Under the pieces are notes generated by a model. It ran no database searches. It was not told the origin of the DNA and saw nothing but the letters and a program-made list of their open reading frames with translations. The translations under genes were made by a program, and so were the position numbers. A DNA stretch of 33,694 nt, taken from Thermoplasmata archaeon (GTDB taxonomy: Archaea > Thermoplasmatota > Thermoplasmata > Halarchaeoplasmatales > Halarchaeoplasmataceae). Below are positions 1 through 9,837 of this stretch, piece after piece (position 1 is the stretch's first letter; each line of letters starts with the position of its first letter). The stretch spans positions 1-33,694 of the forward strand of contig PULU01000071.1 of the NCBI GenBank assembly GCA_003551065.1, in the 5' to 3' direction.

Positions 1-1
1 A

Positions 2-1045
2 GAGACAGGGTTGACGGGTGCTAAAGGGTTAGAACCCGGTTTCTTCGAGGGTAGGACCCTGATCAATCTTGATAGTGAAGAGTTCGGTACTTTCACCATC
101 GGTTGTGCCGGTTCTGGTGATAGTTTTCTAAAGATCCCAGTTAGATATGAGAAAACGGATCCTGAAGGATTTTATGAGATCAAACTAGATGGATTAAAAG
201 GAGGTCATTCAGGGCTAGACATCCATAAAGGAAGGGGTAATGCTATCAAGATATTGAGCCGTCTCATCTATGAGTCCTGTCTCAATCCCCCAAACCCCAT
301 ATCTTTTTGTGTTCACAGTATAGACGGTGGAAACGAGAAGAATACTATACCTTCGCGCTCCTCACTTATATTAAAATTTGAAAAGGGAAAAAAAGAAGCA
401 TTGGATAATATGGGCGAGATATTTTTAGATATAAAACAAGAGTATATAGCCGTTGAAGAAAACATGGAACTCAAGGTAAATCCCGTCGATATAAAAGATA
501 AGGATAGAATGGTCATGAAAAAAGAGGATTCGATTAGAGTTTTAGAACTCATAATATCACTTCCCGACGGGGTGATGTCTATGAACCAGGAGGTCCCAGG
601 CCTTGTGAAAACATCCACTAATCTAGGTACAGTCAGTACGAAAAGCACCAATATTGAAATCAGTATGATGACCAGGAGTAATTTGAAATCGGAGATATTA
701 GCTATCCGGGATAGAATAAGGGTCATAGCTAATAGATTCGATTCAGAAGTTGATGAAAGTGAAGCCTATCCTGGTTGGAATTTGGATACAAATTCTAAGA
801 TACTTGATTTATCTAAAAAAGTTTACAAAGATATCTTTAATAAAAACCCGGAGATAGGTGCAATGCATGCAGGGTTAGAGACCAGAGTGATAGCAGTCAA
901 GTTCGAATATATGGATATGATATCGTTTGGCCCTACTTTGAAAGGTCCTCATACTACTTCGGAAAAGGTAGATGTTTTATCTGTAAAGAAACTATGGGAA
1001 TTGGTGACAGCTATCTGCGAAGAATTTGCTCGAGTTGATCCTTAA
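2..1045 (+). CDS. pepD: Aminoacyl-histidine dipeptidase-like M20 peptidase (PepD-type), 5' truncated by window edge
   Basis: Frame stays open to the window edge (codons before the listed TTG read E-T-G-L-T-G-A-K-G-L). Motifs LINLDSEE, IGCAGSGD, GGHSGLDIHKGRGNA and GPTLKGPHTTSEKV are typical of the M20C PepD family. Confidence 0.85.
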   Translation, partial: ETGLTGAKGLEPGFFEGRTLINLDSEEFGTFTIGCAGSGDSFLKIPVRYEKTDPEGFYEIKLDGLKGGHSGLDIHKGRGNAIKILSRLIYESCLNPPNPISFCVHSIDGGNEKNTIPSRSSLILKFEKGKKEALDNMGEIFLDIKQEYIAVEENMELKVNPVDIKDKDRMVMKKEDSIRVLELIISLPDGVMSMNQEVPGLVKTSTNLGTVSTKSTNIEISMMTRSNLKSEILAIRDRIRVIANRFDSEVDESEAYPGWNLDTNSKILDLSKKVYKDIFNKNPEIGAMHAGLETRVIAVKFEYMDMISFGPTLKGPHTTSEKVDVLSVKKLWELVTAICEEFARVDP

Positions 1046-1193
1046 AAGAAATTCAACTACCATAACTACGAAGTGGATGAACGATATCAAAACATGTGAA
1101 ATATGATATATATTAAGAAGGGATATATACGTTGGTTAATTCACTGTAGTAAAATCGACTGTTCAAAGGATATCAGGAACAGGAGGAATAGAT

Positions 1194-2294
1194 ATGGCCA
1201 AATCGAAGATAGATTTATTGATAAAAAAACATGAAAAAACTAGAAACAGAGGATTGAATCTCATCGCATCGGAAAATTTCGTGTCTAAAAGAGTGAGAGA
1301 AGCACTTTCTTCAGATCTTGCCGGGAGGTACCACACAGATCATTATGGTGGTTCTGAATACATCCGGGATATAATAGAGATCACAAAAGAATTAGCCAAG
1401 GAGTTATTCGATGCAAAATATATATTTATAGAACCTATCTCTGGGAATATATGTGATCTATGTGTTATATTATCCTTCACCGAACCAGAGGATCAAGTCG
1501 GGATGATCCCCGTCGAAAATGGAGGTTATCCCCTAGGGATTAAAAAATTTGCCAGATATCGGAAGGATATACCTGTAAAAAATAGCTCCTATGAAATAGA
1601 TATTGAAAAGATGCAGAAGAGGTACATCAAAAATCTTCCTGAACTAACATTATTGGGTTCATCTTGTATTCCGTTCCCCAGTCCTCTAAAAGAGATATCA
1701 AGTTCTATACAAGAAAAACATCCAATCGCCTACGATGGTTCTCATGTTCTTGGTTTGATAGCTACGGATGAGTTCCAGGACCCCCTTAACGAAGGAGCAG
1801 ATATATTGTTCGGTAGCACACATAAGTCATTTTACGGTCCTCAGGGCGGGATTATAGTCACCAATAACGATGAATACGCCTACATGATGAATGAATATTT
1901 AGAAAAAGAATCAGAGGGCGGAGTAGGGCTAGTTAACAACCCCCACCCAAATAGGATAGCAGCCTTAGGTATAGCTTTAGAAGAGTTATTGGATGATTAT
2001 GAGTATGGAAAAAGGGTCGTAAGGAATGCTAAAACATTGGCTTCTACTTTATTTGATCTTGGAGTCCCTGTTAGGTTTCCAGATAAAGGATTCACAAAGT
2101 CCCATCAGATATTTTTGGATATGGGTAAGAAAAAAGCTGTGGCCTTTTGTAAAAGATTAGAAAAAGAAAAAATATTCATCGATATCTCTGGAAGGATCGG
2201 TGTTGCTGAAGTTACACACCGAGGGATGGATGTAAATGATATGGAGGAAATAGCACAGAAGATCTCAGAGGTCTATCGAGGTTTTTCTGACTAG
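1194..2294 (+). CDS. Divergent serine hydroxymethyltransferase-like PLP enzyme (fold type I)
   Basis: N-terminal NRGLNLIASENFVS, D-x-x-H in YDGSHVLGLIA, PLP-lysine motif GSTHKSFYGPQGG, and C-terminal THRGM Arg. Perfect SD AGGAGGA at 1181-1187. Shorter (366 aa) than typical GlyA. Confidence 0.8.
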   Translation: MAKSKIDLLIKKHEKTRNRGLNLIASENFVSKRVREALSSDLAGRYHTDHYGGSEYIRDIIEITKELAKELFDAKYIFIEPISGNICDLCVILSFTEPEDQVGMIPVENGGYPLGIKKFARYRKDIPVKNSSYEIDIEKMQKRYIKNLPELTLLGSSCIPFPSPLKEISSSIQEKHPIAYDGSHVLGLIATDEFQDPLNEGADILFGSTHKSFYGPQGGIIVTNNDEYAYMMNEYLEKESEGGVGLVNNPHPNRIAALGIALEELLDDYEYGKRVVRNAKTLASTLFDLGVPVRFPDKGFTKSHQIFLDMGKKKAVAFCKRLEKEKIFIDISGRIGVAEVTHRGMDVNDMEEIAQKISEVYRGFSD

Positions 2295-2308
2295 GACGAA
2301 CACCAATA

Positions 2309-3082
2309 CTAAATATCGTAGTCTTTGTATAAATTCCAAGACCTTATTTCTTTCTGAGGAGGAGATTCATATCCGCCGATCTTACTCTGTTTCCAGTCAA
2401 ACCTATTTTTCAATTCGGCAAGAAACTCAGCGAACTTAAATGGGGCAACTACGGTATCTATAACGGGAACCCCTATCTCCTCTTGTAGTTCTTTATAAAA
2501 ACCATATTGTTTTGTACATCCTAAAATTATGACTTCTGCCTGGTCTTCTTCGACGGCCTTGATGGCTTCTTCTTTTATTATTCTGGTGGTTCTTTCAGGA
2601 TCTTCGTGAAAATCTAGTACCCCTAGTCCTACACTCCTGAAAGAGGCTAATCGGTCTTTAAATCCATACTTTACTACATTATTTTCCATCTGTGGTATCC
2701 ATTTCTTTCTTCCTACTATTATCGAGAATTTATGTCCGTAGGTTGATGCCAAATTCATGCTAGATTCAGCAGGTCCAGCGACTATCATATCGTTAGTTAT
2801 TTCTCTTGCAGTTTGTAAACCAGGATCATAGAAGCATCCGATAATCGATGCATCGAACCCACTTTCTTCAGATTCTCTTATCTTCTTCATCAATGGGATG
2901 AGTATCATGTCCTCGTAAAAGTGATACTCAAGATGTTCCGGTCCCATCCTCCCATTGAGGGCCACTACATCGATTTTGGTGTCTTTCTCTTTACAAGATT
3001 CCAAAATCATCTTGATTTCCTTATCAAATCCATCACTTTTACCGAGAGGGTGTGCTATGATCCACCTTATTTTTTTATCCAT
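2309..3082 (-). CDS. Aspartate/glutamate/hydantoin racemase family protein
   Basis: Two Cys motifs expected of the family, IIGCFYDPGLQTARE and VIILGCTKQYGF, plus C-terminal GVPVIDTVVAPFKFAE. Confidence 0.75.
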   Translation of the reverse strand: MDKKIRWIIAHPLGKSDGFDKEIKMILESCKEKDTKIDVVALNGRMGPEHLEYHFYEDMILIPLMKKIRESEESGFDASIIGCFYDPGLQTAREITNDMIVAGPAESSMNLASTYGHKFSIIVGRKKWIPQMENNVVKYGFKDRLASFRSVGLGVLDFHEDPERTTRIIKEEAIKAVEEDQAEVIILGCTKQYGFYKELQEEIGVPVIDTVVAPFKFAEFLAELKNRFDWKQSKIGGYESPPQKEIRSWNLYKDYDI

Positions 3083-3240
3083 AGAATTTGCCTCAACACC
3101 TAGATAGGAATGTTTTATTATTTAAATTTAGAGTATTCATGACGATTTATTTTGTAAGAACAACGGAACTACTCGGTTATATTTTCTTATTATTTGAATA
3201 AATTTTACCCTTATCTACGAAATTAAAAAAATATTCACAA

Positions 3241-3249
3241 ACTATATAT
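3241..3249 (+). promoter_or_regulatory. Putative archaeal TATA box (actatatat) for the M29-like gene
   Basis: AT-rich box about 45 bp upstream of ATG 3286; GGTGG Shine-Dalgarno at 3276-3280. Confidence 0.4.
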
Positions 3250-3285
3250 CTCTCCAAGATCATAGTATCTAGATAGGTGGAGAAT

Positions 3286-4329
3286 ATGGCATATGATTTT
3301 GAATTAGGCAGGTCTGGAAGGACTTTAGTTAGAGATATAATGCGAGTGAAAGAAGGAGATAATGTAGTTCTCACTGCTGATACAAATTCACATGAAGACG
3401 TGGTTAAAGCAACGGCTTCTGAAGTCTTCAGTGCAGGGGGTAAACCTATGGTTATATGGACAGCTACTCCTGAGGGTGTGGGCAAAGCTGCCGATGCGAT
3501 GTTACCTCAGAGAACACTTGCAGGAGCATTAAAAGATGCTGACATTTGGATCGAATTCAATGAACAATGGTTGCTATATTCTACGGTATTCGATAAAACC
3601 ATGGAGGAAAATGAAAAGATAAAATACATCTGTCTTGTTGAGATGAACCCTGATATGATGGTGAGGACAATCGGAAGAGTAGATATTCCAAAATTGGCGA
3701 AATTTTTAAAGTTGGTTGCAGAGAAAACTGAAAACGCAAAAAAACTCAAAGTTACATCACCTGCAGGGACAGACATAGAATTCGAAAATCATCCTGAAAG
3801 AACATTATCAGTCCGTACTGGAGAGGTAGAAGAAGGCATGGCCGCCATGTTACCCGGTCAGATCAGTTGGGCTCCAAATTTTGATACTATCAATGGTACT
3901 ATTGTCTTCGACGGTTCTGTTGTACCTCCCATCGGCCTGTTAGATAATCCCATCGAAATGACCATCGAGAAAGGGAAGATAGTAGATATCCAAGGCGGTA
4001 GAGAAGCACAGCAGTTCAAGAATTGGCTTGAAAGTTTTAACGATGAACAGATGTTAAGATTAGCGCATATGGCTTATGGGTTTAATCCAGGTGCTAAATT
4101 GACCGGTAACATCGTAGAAGATGAGAGGATTTGGGGAGGTACAGAGTGGGGTATAGGGAACGTAGGTTCTCAACATCTTGACGAACGTGAAGGAGGAATA
4201 GCTGCAGCTTCTCACTGCGATGGTATATGTACTAACTCATCCGTATGGTTAGACGGGAAACAGTTGTTAGACGAAGGAATGATTGTGAATTTTCCCGAAT
4301 TGATAGAACTTGAAAAAGAACTGTTGTGA
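3286..4329 (+). CDS. M29 aminopeptidase / NicX-like metalloenzyme family protein (COG2309-like), copy 1
   Basis: Track start is GTG 3277; ATG 3286 with SD GGTGG is more likely. C-terminal motif ASHCDGICTNSSVWLDG carries the H-x-D expected for metal binding in M29/NicX enzymes. Close paralogue of the CDS at 8746. Confidence 0.7.
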   Translation: MAYDFELGRSGRTLVRDIMRVKEGDNVVLTADTNSHEDVVKATASEVFSAGGKPMVIWTATPEGVGKAADAMLPQRTLAGALKDADIWIEFNEQWLLYSTVFDKTMEENEKIKYICLVEMNPDMMVRTIGRVDIPKLAKFLKLVAEKTENAKKLKVTSPAGTDIEFENHPERTLSVRTGEVEEGMAAMLPGQISWAPNFDTINGTIVFDGSVVPPIGLLDNPIEMTIEKGKIVDIQGGREAQQFKNWLESFNDEQMLRLAHMAYGFNPGAKLTGNIVEDERIWGGTEWGIGNVGSQHLDEREGGIAAASHCDGICTNSSVWLDGKQLLDEGMIVNFPELIELEKELL

Positions 4330-4349
4330 GTATTGACAAAACATATTAG

Positions 4350-4372
4350 AACCCCTAATAGGGGTTTTAATT
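4350..4372. terminator. Palindromic terminator-like hairpin between convergent genes
   Basis: AACCCC (4350-4355), loop TAATA, GGGGTT (4361-4366), followed by a T-rich run, in the gap between the 3286 and 4397 genes. Confidence 0.5.
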
Positions 4373-4396
4373 TTTATTTCTATATCTTGTTTAAGG

Positions 4397-6838
4397 TCAG
4401 AAATCTTTATGTTCAGTTCTCTTTATGATTTCTTCTTGAAGTCCCTTGGGAAGATTGATAAAGTAGTCGCTGTAACCAGCTACCCTGACCATAAGATTTC
4501 TGAATCCCTCTTGATCTTCTTGTGCTTTTCTCAGGAGTTCAGCACTCACTACGTTAAACTGAACATGGTGAGCATCCATAAGGAAATATCCTCTGATCAG
4601 GTCTCGTAATTTTTTCCTACTCTCATCGTTGTGGATCAGATCAGGAGATAACTTTTGATTTAAAAGCGTACCTCCGGATTTTTTATGATCTAGTTTGCAC
4701 ACAGAACAGAATACCGCTCCTATTCCTTTACGATCCATACCCTGAACCGGAGATATGCCTTCGGACAGGGGTCTTCCTGAAAGCCTTCCATCCGGGGTCG
4801 CTCCACACACTGAACCAAAGTAAACGTGGACAGTTGTAGGAAGTCCATATATCCTCCTCGAAGCCTTTCTTATGGGGGTTAAGGGATTATCTTCTACTAT
4901 CTCAGCACATTTATCGAAGATCGATACTGCAATATCATCCGCTGAATCGTCATCGTTTCCATATTTTGGCGTTTTGTTTAAAAACACTTGTCTCATCTTC
5001 TCTCTGTCTTTAAAATCAGAGGATAGTGCCTCGATCACGTCTTCAAAACCATATCTTTCCTTTTCGAATACATTATGTTTCAGAGAGACCAAGGAATCGG
5101 TTACAGTACCAAGTCCGACCATCTGGATGTATTGGGTATTGTATCTAGCTCCCCCTCTATTATAATCTAAAGCATTCTCAACACAATCTTCTATCCATAG
5201 TGAGAGAAAAGGTACAGGCAAATTCTCAGCATAGATCCTTTCTATAGTATCGTTTCCCTTTATTTTGATCTTGATAAAATGGTTCAATTGTTCTATAAAA
5301 GCTTCGTAAAGGTCTTGAAAATCTTCGAATTTAAAAGGCTCATCTCTGCTGATACCGATCTTCTTACCGGTTTTAGGGTCTAAACCGTTATTAAGAGTAA
5401 CCTCTAAGACCTTTGGCAGATTGAAATAACCAGTTAGTATATAACATTCTTTACCGAAAGAACCAGTTTCAACACAACCACTGACTCCACCTGTCCTAGC
5501 GTCATTTATGGATTTTCCCTGCCTTAATAGTATCTTAATTATCTCGTCATGATTGAAAAACGGAGGTTCTCCAAAACCGGGCTCTACGACTTCTAAAGCT
5601 CTATCTAAAAAGTTATCTGGAGTTTTCTTACTGGTCAGAACGGCAGTGTTAGGTTGAACGGTTCTCATCTCATTCAGCACTTCCAGAATTAGGTATGAAA
5701 GATCATTGACAGCATCGGATCCATCTTCATTCAACCCTCCTATATTGATCTTACAGAAATCGTTGTACGTATTACTCTCCTGGGCTGTGATACCCACTTT
5801 GGGAGGTGCAGGTTGGCTGTTAAATTTCAACCAAAAAGCTTCTAAAAGTTCTTTTGCCTTTTCTCTATCCAACGTACCATTTTCCATATCCGTTTTATAA
5901 AATGGGTGAAGGTGCTGATCTAATCTTCCTGGATTGAAGGAATCCCAGGGGTTTGATTCGGTAACTATTCCTACATGGATGAACCAATAATGCTGTAAAG
6001 CTTCCCAGAAAGTTCTTGGAGATTTTTTAGGAACCCTGCGACATATTTCGCACATCTTTTTTAGTTCCCTTTTTCGCTTTTCATTTTTCTCAGTTTTTAA
6101 CACGTCTTCAATTTTGTCTGCATATCGTTCAGCATAAGTTATCATCGCTTCGGCGCATATCTTCATAGATTCGAGCTCTTTCTTCTTGGATTCATCGTTT
6201 GTGTCAATATTTTTCATGGCGTAGTCGATCTCTTGGATGATATCTTCAAGCCCCTTGCTGAATATTCTACTACCTCCTGCTGTATGCCCGGGAACTCTTT
6301 GTTCCATGAACTCTGTGAAAATACCTGCTTCGTAGGAATCTAACCAGTCTTGACTCATACTATTGAATATCTTTTCTCTTATCGTTTTTCTCTGCCAATA
6401 GGAATAGATCTCTTTTTCATACAATTTTCTATCTTCTTTATCGTTCTTGTAGGGATTTTTCTCACGGGAATCCAATATCTCTAGATCTTCTTCATTATGA
6501 CAGCATACCTCCGGATAAGTTGGCACTTCCTTTATACCTGTACCTCTCAATCCGACTATCAACTGATCATCTTCGATGGGTAGACTGACGTTTTCCATCA
6601 GATGCTTGAAGGCCAACGCTCTCTGGATTGAGGTAGGGTGTCTGCTGATTTCGTTTTGTTTGTAAAATTCGGTGATCAATTCTGCTCTTTCGGTAGAGAT
6701 GGCGACTCTTTTTTCAACACAATCGGTCCTCAATTTTTTGATCCTTTCGTTGATTGGACTTATGAAAGCCTCTCGTTTCTTCATCTCCTCGTTAAGGTCT
6801 ATTTCTTCATTTCCGTTAACTATGAGATCTTCAACCAT
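4397..6838 (-). CDS. Glycyl radical enzyme (pyruvate formate-lyase family; resembles the trans-4-hydroxyproline dehydratase/HypD clade)
   Basis: Active-site Cys-x-Glu loop GGVSGCVETGSFGKECY, C-terminal glycyl radical loop RVAGYSDYF, and VPGHTAGG and NPWDSFNPGRLDQHL motifs. ATG 6838 with upstream GGTGG preferred over GTG 6850. Confidence 0.92.
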   Translation of the reverse strand: MVEDLIVNGNEEIDLNEEMKKREAFISPINERIKKLRTDCVEKRVAISTERAELITEFYKQNEISRHPTSIQRALAFKHLMENVSLPIEDDQLIVGLRGTGIKEVPTYPEVCCHNEEDLEILDSREKNPYKNDKEDRKLYEKEIYSYWQRKTIREKIFNSMSQDWLDSYEAGIFTEFMEQRVPGHTAGGSRIFSKGLEDIIQEIDYAMKNIDTNDESKKKELESMKICAEAMITYAERYADKIEDVLKTEKNEKRKRELKKMCEICRRVPKKSPRTFWEALQHYWFIHVGIVTESNPWDSFNPGRLDQHLHPFYKTDMENGTLDREKAKELLEAFWLKFNSQPAPPKVGITAQESNTYNDFCKINIGGLNEDGSDAVNDLSYLILEVLNEMRTVQPNTAVLTSKKTPDNFLDRALEVVEPGFGEPPFFNHDEIIKILLRQGKSINDARTGGVSGCVETGSFGKECYILTGYFNLPKVLEVTLNNGLDPKTGKKIGISRDEPFKFEDFQDLYEAFIEQLNHFIKIKIKGNDTIERIYAENLPVPFLSLWIEDCVENALDYNRGGARYNTQYIQMVGLGTVTDSLVSLKHNVFEKERYGFEDVIEALSSDFKDREKMRQVFLNKTPKYGNDDDSADDIAVSIFDKCAEIVEDNPLTPIRKASRRIYGLPTTVHVYFGSVCGATPDGRLSGRPLSEGISPVQGMDRKGIGAVFCSVCKLDHKKSGGTLLNQKLSPDLIHNDESRKKLRDLIRGYFLMDAHHVQFNVVSAELLRKAQEDQEGFRNLMVRVAGYSDYFINLPKGLQEEIIKRTEHKDF

Positions 6839-6842
6839 GATA

Positions 6843-7754
6843 TCATCCACCTATGTGGACTCTAAACCCGGCTTTACTAAATTTATCTTTCATTTTTTTT
6901 ATCTCTCTTTTAGTGGGTGCCCTTATATCTATACTTGATAAAGAATATGGTCTGCCTAACTTTTTATACTTTTCTTCTACATCATGAAATGGTAAAATAT
7001 AGATATCTTCGATCGAATTTAAGTCAGAAAGAAAGCCTATCATGTCCTCGATATTAGCTTCGGTATAGGTTATATCCGGGATCATGGGGAATCGAATCCA
7101 TACCTCTCCTCCTCTTCCCTGTTCGGATAGTTCTTCGAGATTTTGGATCACATATCTATTTGTAACCCCAGTGTACTTTATATGTTCATCCTCATCTATG
7201 ATCTTCAAATCATATAAGAAAAGATCAAAATATTTCATGATCTTTTTGAATCGTTTTGGTTGTATATGTCCCGCAGTGTCTAATGCCACATGGATGTTTT
7301 CCTCTTTGCACTTTTTAGCCAGTTCCTTTACGAAATCGAAATGAAAAAGAGGTTCACCTCCAGATATAGTTACCCCCCCTCCGGAGGTTTCGTAAAATAT
7401 TTTAGATCTTTTTATGGTATCCATAAGTGCCTGTAAATGTACATCCCTTCCAGCTCTAGTCAATGATTCTGTTGGACATACTTCGACGCATGCTCCACAT
7501 GTTGAACATTTTTTTCTATCGATCATGGTTTTATTATTCATCACCAATGCATCCTCTGGACATGCTGTAATACAATCACCACAGCGGATACATTTTTCTT
7601 CGTAATAAAAAATATCATTTGACTCATCAAGCCCTTCTGGATTATGACACCATAGGCATTTCATGTTGCATCCTTTAAAAAATATTGTTGTCCTAATACC
7701 AGGCCCGTCGTGGATGGCGAATCTTTTTATATCGAAAATCTTGCCTTGGAGCAT
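6843..7754 (-). CDS. Glycyl radical enzyme activating enzyme (radical SAM, two extra [4Fe-4S] clusters)
   Basis: Radical SAM motif CNMKCLWC plus CIRCGDCITACP and CSTCGACVEVCP, and TISGGEPLFH. Its stop lies 2 bp past the alternative GRE start and 5 bp before ATG 6838, so the two are translationally coupled. Confidence 0.93.
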   Translation of the reverse strand: MLQGKIFDIKRFAIHDGPGIRTTIFFKGCNMKCLWCHNPEGLDESNDIFYYEEKCIRCGDCITACPEDALVMNNKTMIDRKKCSTCGACVEVCPTESLTRAGRDVHLQALMDTIKRSKIFYETSGGGVTISGGEPLFHFDFVKELAKKCKEENIHVALDTAGHIQPKRFKKIMKYFDLFLYDLKIIDEDEHIKYTGVTNRYVIQNLEELSEQGRGGEVWIRFPMIPDITYTEANIEDMIGFLSDLNSIEDIYILPFHDVEEKYKKLGRPYSLSSIDIRAPTKREIKKMKDKFSKAGFRVHIGG

Positions 7755-7904
7755 GTTAATTAACTAGGTAATTAAATGGTATTTAGAATTTTTTAAAGGA
7801 TAAGAAATAACTGCTAACATAAAAAATTTGAACATGATATTAAAATTATTTAGATAAAGTATTTATACAACAACGTCTAAATTATTACGAGGTAAGATAA
7901 CGAT

Positions 7905-8741
7905 ATGGCACCTTCGTCGGATGACTGGGATTTTATAATCGATAGGTTTAGAGATTTAAGAGATGAACACAATAGGTATGTTGTTTATCTTATATTCGTT
8001 TTTATCTTTTCTTTACCGCTGATATTTATCCTGCTTTATGTCGATCCTTGTTTATTCAATCTAGCTGTTCCAGGTTTTGCTCTCCTTATCCCCTACCATC
8101 TGTTCAAAGAGAGGAATTTAAAAGTTGTAGGTATAGTAGGTGTCATAGCTTTACTTCTGTTGGGATTGACTTTCACTGCCTATCAAGTTGAAAGTATATA
8201 CATAGGTCGCTCTCCTGAAGTGGTCTCCTCGGATCACTTGATAGATGGTCAGATCGATAGGGTTCATGGAAGACCCGATGATAGGTTCGAATTCACAGTG
8301 ATAGTTAGTCAGGATGCTTATGCAGACCTGATCTTAGATTACAATTATACGATACAACTTAATTTGAGTTATTATGTGGGTGAGGAAGAAACAGTTCAAG
8401 ATAGGTATTTGATGGAATACAGGGAAAATATTTCGGATATCGGTAAACTTTATCATATTGAGATAAGTGATCTTGACGAAGAACTCTACGAGCATCATTT
8501 TACGTTGGATATAGAACGAGAAGACGAGGATTATAGTGAAGAAACAACGACCGCTTTTGGCCCTTTTACTGTCGGCAGGGGTGATCTCTACATTGCGATA
8601 TTCGCTCAGTTGGTCTCTTCTTATATAATCACCTTTTCCATATTTTTTGCATTTTTATGGTGGAGAACTGGGACTTTAGAAAAAGCTGAGAAAAAAAGGA
8701 AAGCAAAGAAAAAAGGAGACCTGTCAGAAGAAGAGGATTGA
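7905..8741 (+). CDS. Membrane protein of unknown function (N-terminal TM bundle, extracytoplasmic domain, C-terminal TM)
   Basis: Three hydrophobic segments near the N-terminus, one near the C-terminus (LYIAIFAQLVSSYIITFSIFFAFLWW), then a basic tail. SD GAGGTAAG upstream. Confidence 0.65.
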   Translation: MAPSSDDWDFIIDRFRDLRDEHNRYVVYLIFVFIFSLPLIFILLYVDPCLFNLAVPGFALLIPYHLFKERNLKVVGIVGVIALLLLGLTFTAYQVESIYIGRSPEVVSSDHLIDGQIDRVHGRPDDRFEFTVIVSQDAYADLILDYNYTIQLNLSYYVGEEETVQDRYLMEYRENISDIGKLYHIEISDLDEELYEHHFTLDIEREDEDYSEETTTAFGPFTVGRGDLYIAIFAQLVSSYIITFSIFFAFLWWRTGTLEKAEKKRKAKKKGDLSEEED

Positions 8742-8745
8742 AATC

Positions 8746-9786
8746 ATGACGAAAATCTATGAGTACGAATTGGGTATGGCTGCGGATAGATTGGTCAAAA
8801 ATTGCTTGAATTTGAAAGAAAACGAAACATTCTTGATCACCGCGGACACTCAAAGCAATGAAAGGGTTGTCAATGCTACTGCCCGAAAAGCTTTCGAGGT
8901 TGGTGCAAAACCGATGGTTTTATGGTTGCCATCTCCTCTGGGAGTTGGAAAGGATGCCGATCCAATGCTCCCTGTTGATGCTTTAACCGCTCTTTTGAAC
9001 GAAACGGATGTCTGGGTAGAATTTAACAACCAGTGGTTATTGTATTCTACTCCTTTCGAAAGATCGATGGAGGAAAATGATAGATTGAGATATCTCTGTC
9101 TTGTTGGGTTAAACGAGGAGATGATGGTCAGGACGATTGGCAGGGTAAAAAGAGAAAGTCTTGAGGCGTTCATGATGAAAGTATCCGAGTTGACGAGACA
9201 AGCAGAAGATGTGAAGGTGACCACCCCTGCAGGAACCCATCTAGAATTCAAGAATGATCCAAATCATCCTGTTGATTGTGATGCCGGTGATGCTAGCAGC
9301 CCTGGCATGCATTTCTTAGCAGGTCAGATCGCATGGTCACCCGATTTAGAAACTATAGATGGAAAGCTAGTTTTCGACGGATCTGTAGATCCTCCTATCG
9401 GTCTATTAGAGGATCCAATCGAGATCAAGGTTGAAAAGGGAAGGGTTGTTGAGATAGATGGTGGCAGAGAGGCCGTAGAGTTTAAAGATTGGTTGAACAG
9501 CTTTGAACATCCTAACATGAAAAGATTGGCACACATAAGTTACGGTTTTAACCCAGGAGCTAGATTATCTGGAAATATCCTAGAAGATGAAAGAGTATGG
9601 GGATGCACCGAGTGGGGATTGGGTTATCTCAGTTCCCATAACGCTCCTCCTGAAGGGATTGATGCCCCCTCTCACACCGATGGAATTTGTTTGAATTCGA
9701 CTGTTTGGTTGGACGATATCAAGCTATTAGATAAGGGGTCCATCGTTCATCCTGAATTAAAGAAATATAAGGAAATGTTTGAATGA
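8746..9786 (+). CDS. M29 aminopeptidase / NicX-like metalloenzyme family protein, copy 2
   Basis: Alignable over full length with the 3286 CDS (e.g. MEEN[DE][RK][LI][RK]Y[LI]CLV, GRVKRESLEAF/GRVDIPKLAKF, SHTDGICLNSTVWLD). Confidence 0.7.
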   Translation: MTKIYEYELGMAADRLVKNCLNLKENETFLITADTQSNERVVNATARKAFEVGAKPMVLWLPSPLGVGKDADPMLPVDALTALLNETDVWVEFNNQWLLYSTPFERSMEENDRLRYLCLVGLNEEMMVRTIGRVKRESLEAFMMKVSELTRQAEDVKVTTPAGTHLEFKNDPNHPVDCDAGDASSPGMHFLAGQIAWSPDLETIDGKLVFDGSVDPPIGLLEDPIEIKVEKGRVVEIDGGREAVEFKDWLNSFEHPNMKRLAHISYGFNPGARLSGNILEDERVWGCTEWGLGYLSSHNAPPEGIDAPSHTDGICLNSTVWLDDIKLLDKGSIVHPELKKYKEMFE

Positions 9787-9837
9787 TGATCCGTTTTATC
9801 TTTATCTTATCAAATTTTTAAGCTTATAGGCAGGAAG

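Noticed and set aside
313-726. 137-aa minus ORF inside the pepD-like gene
   Set aside because: Antisense to a conserved coding frame; no RBS or recognisable motif.
4397-6838. Firm assignment of the GRE as 4-hydroxyproline dehydratase (hypD)
   Set aside because: Family resemblance is from memory, substrate residues could not be checked structurally, and no proC-like partner is in the window; left as GRE with HypD-like features.
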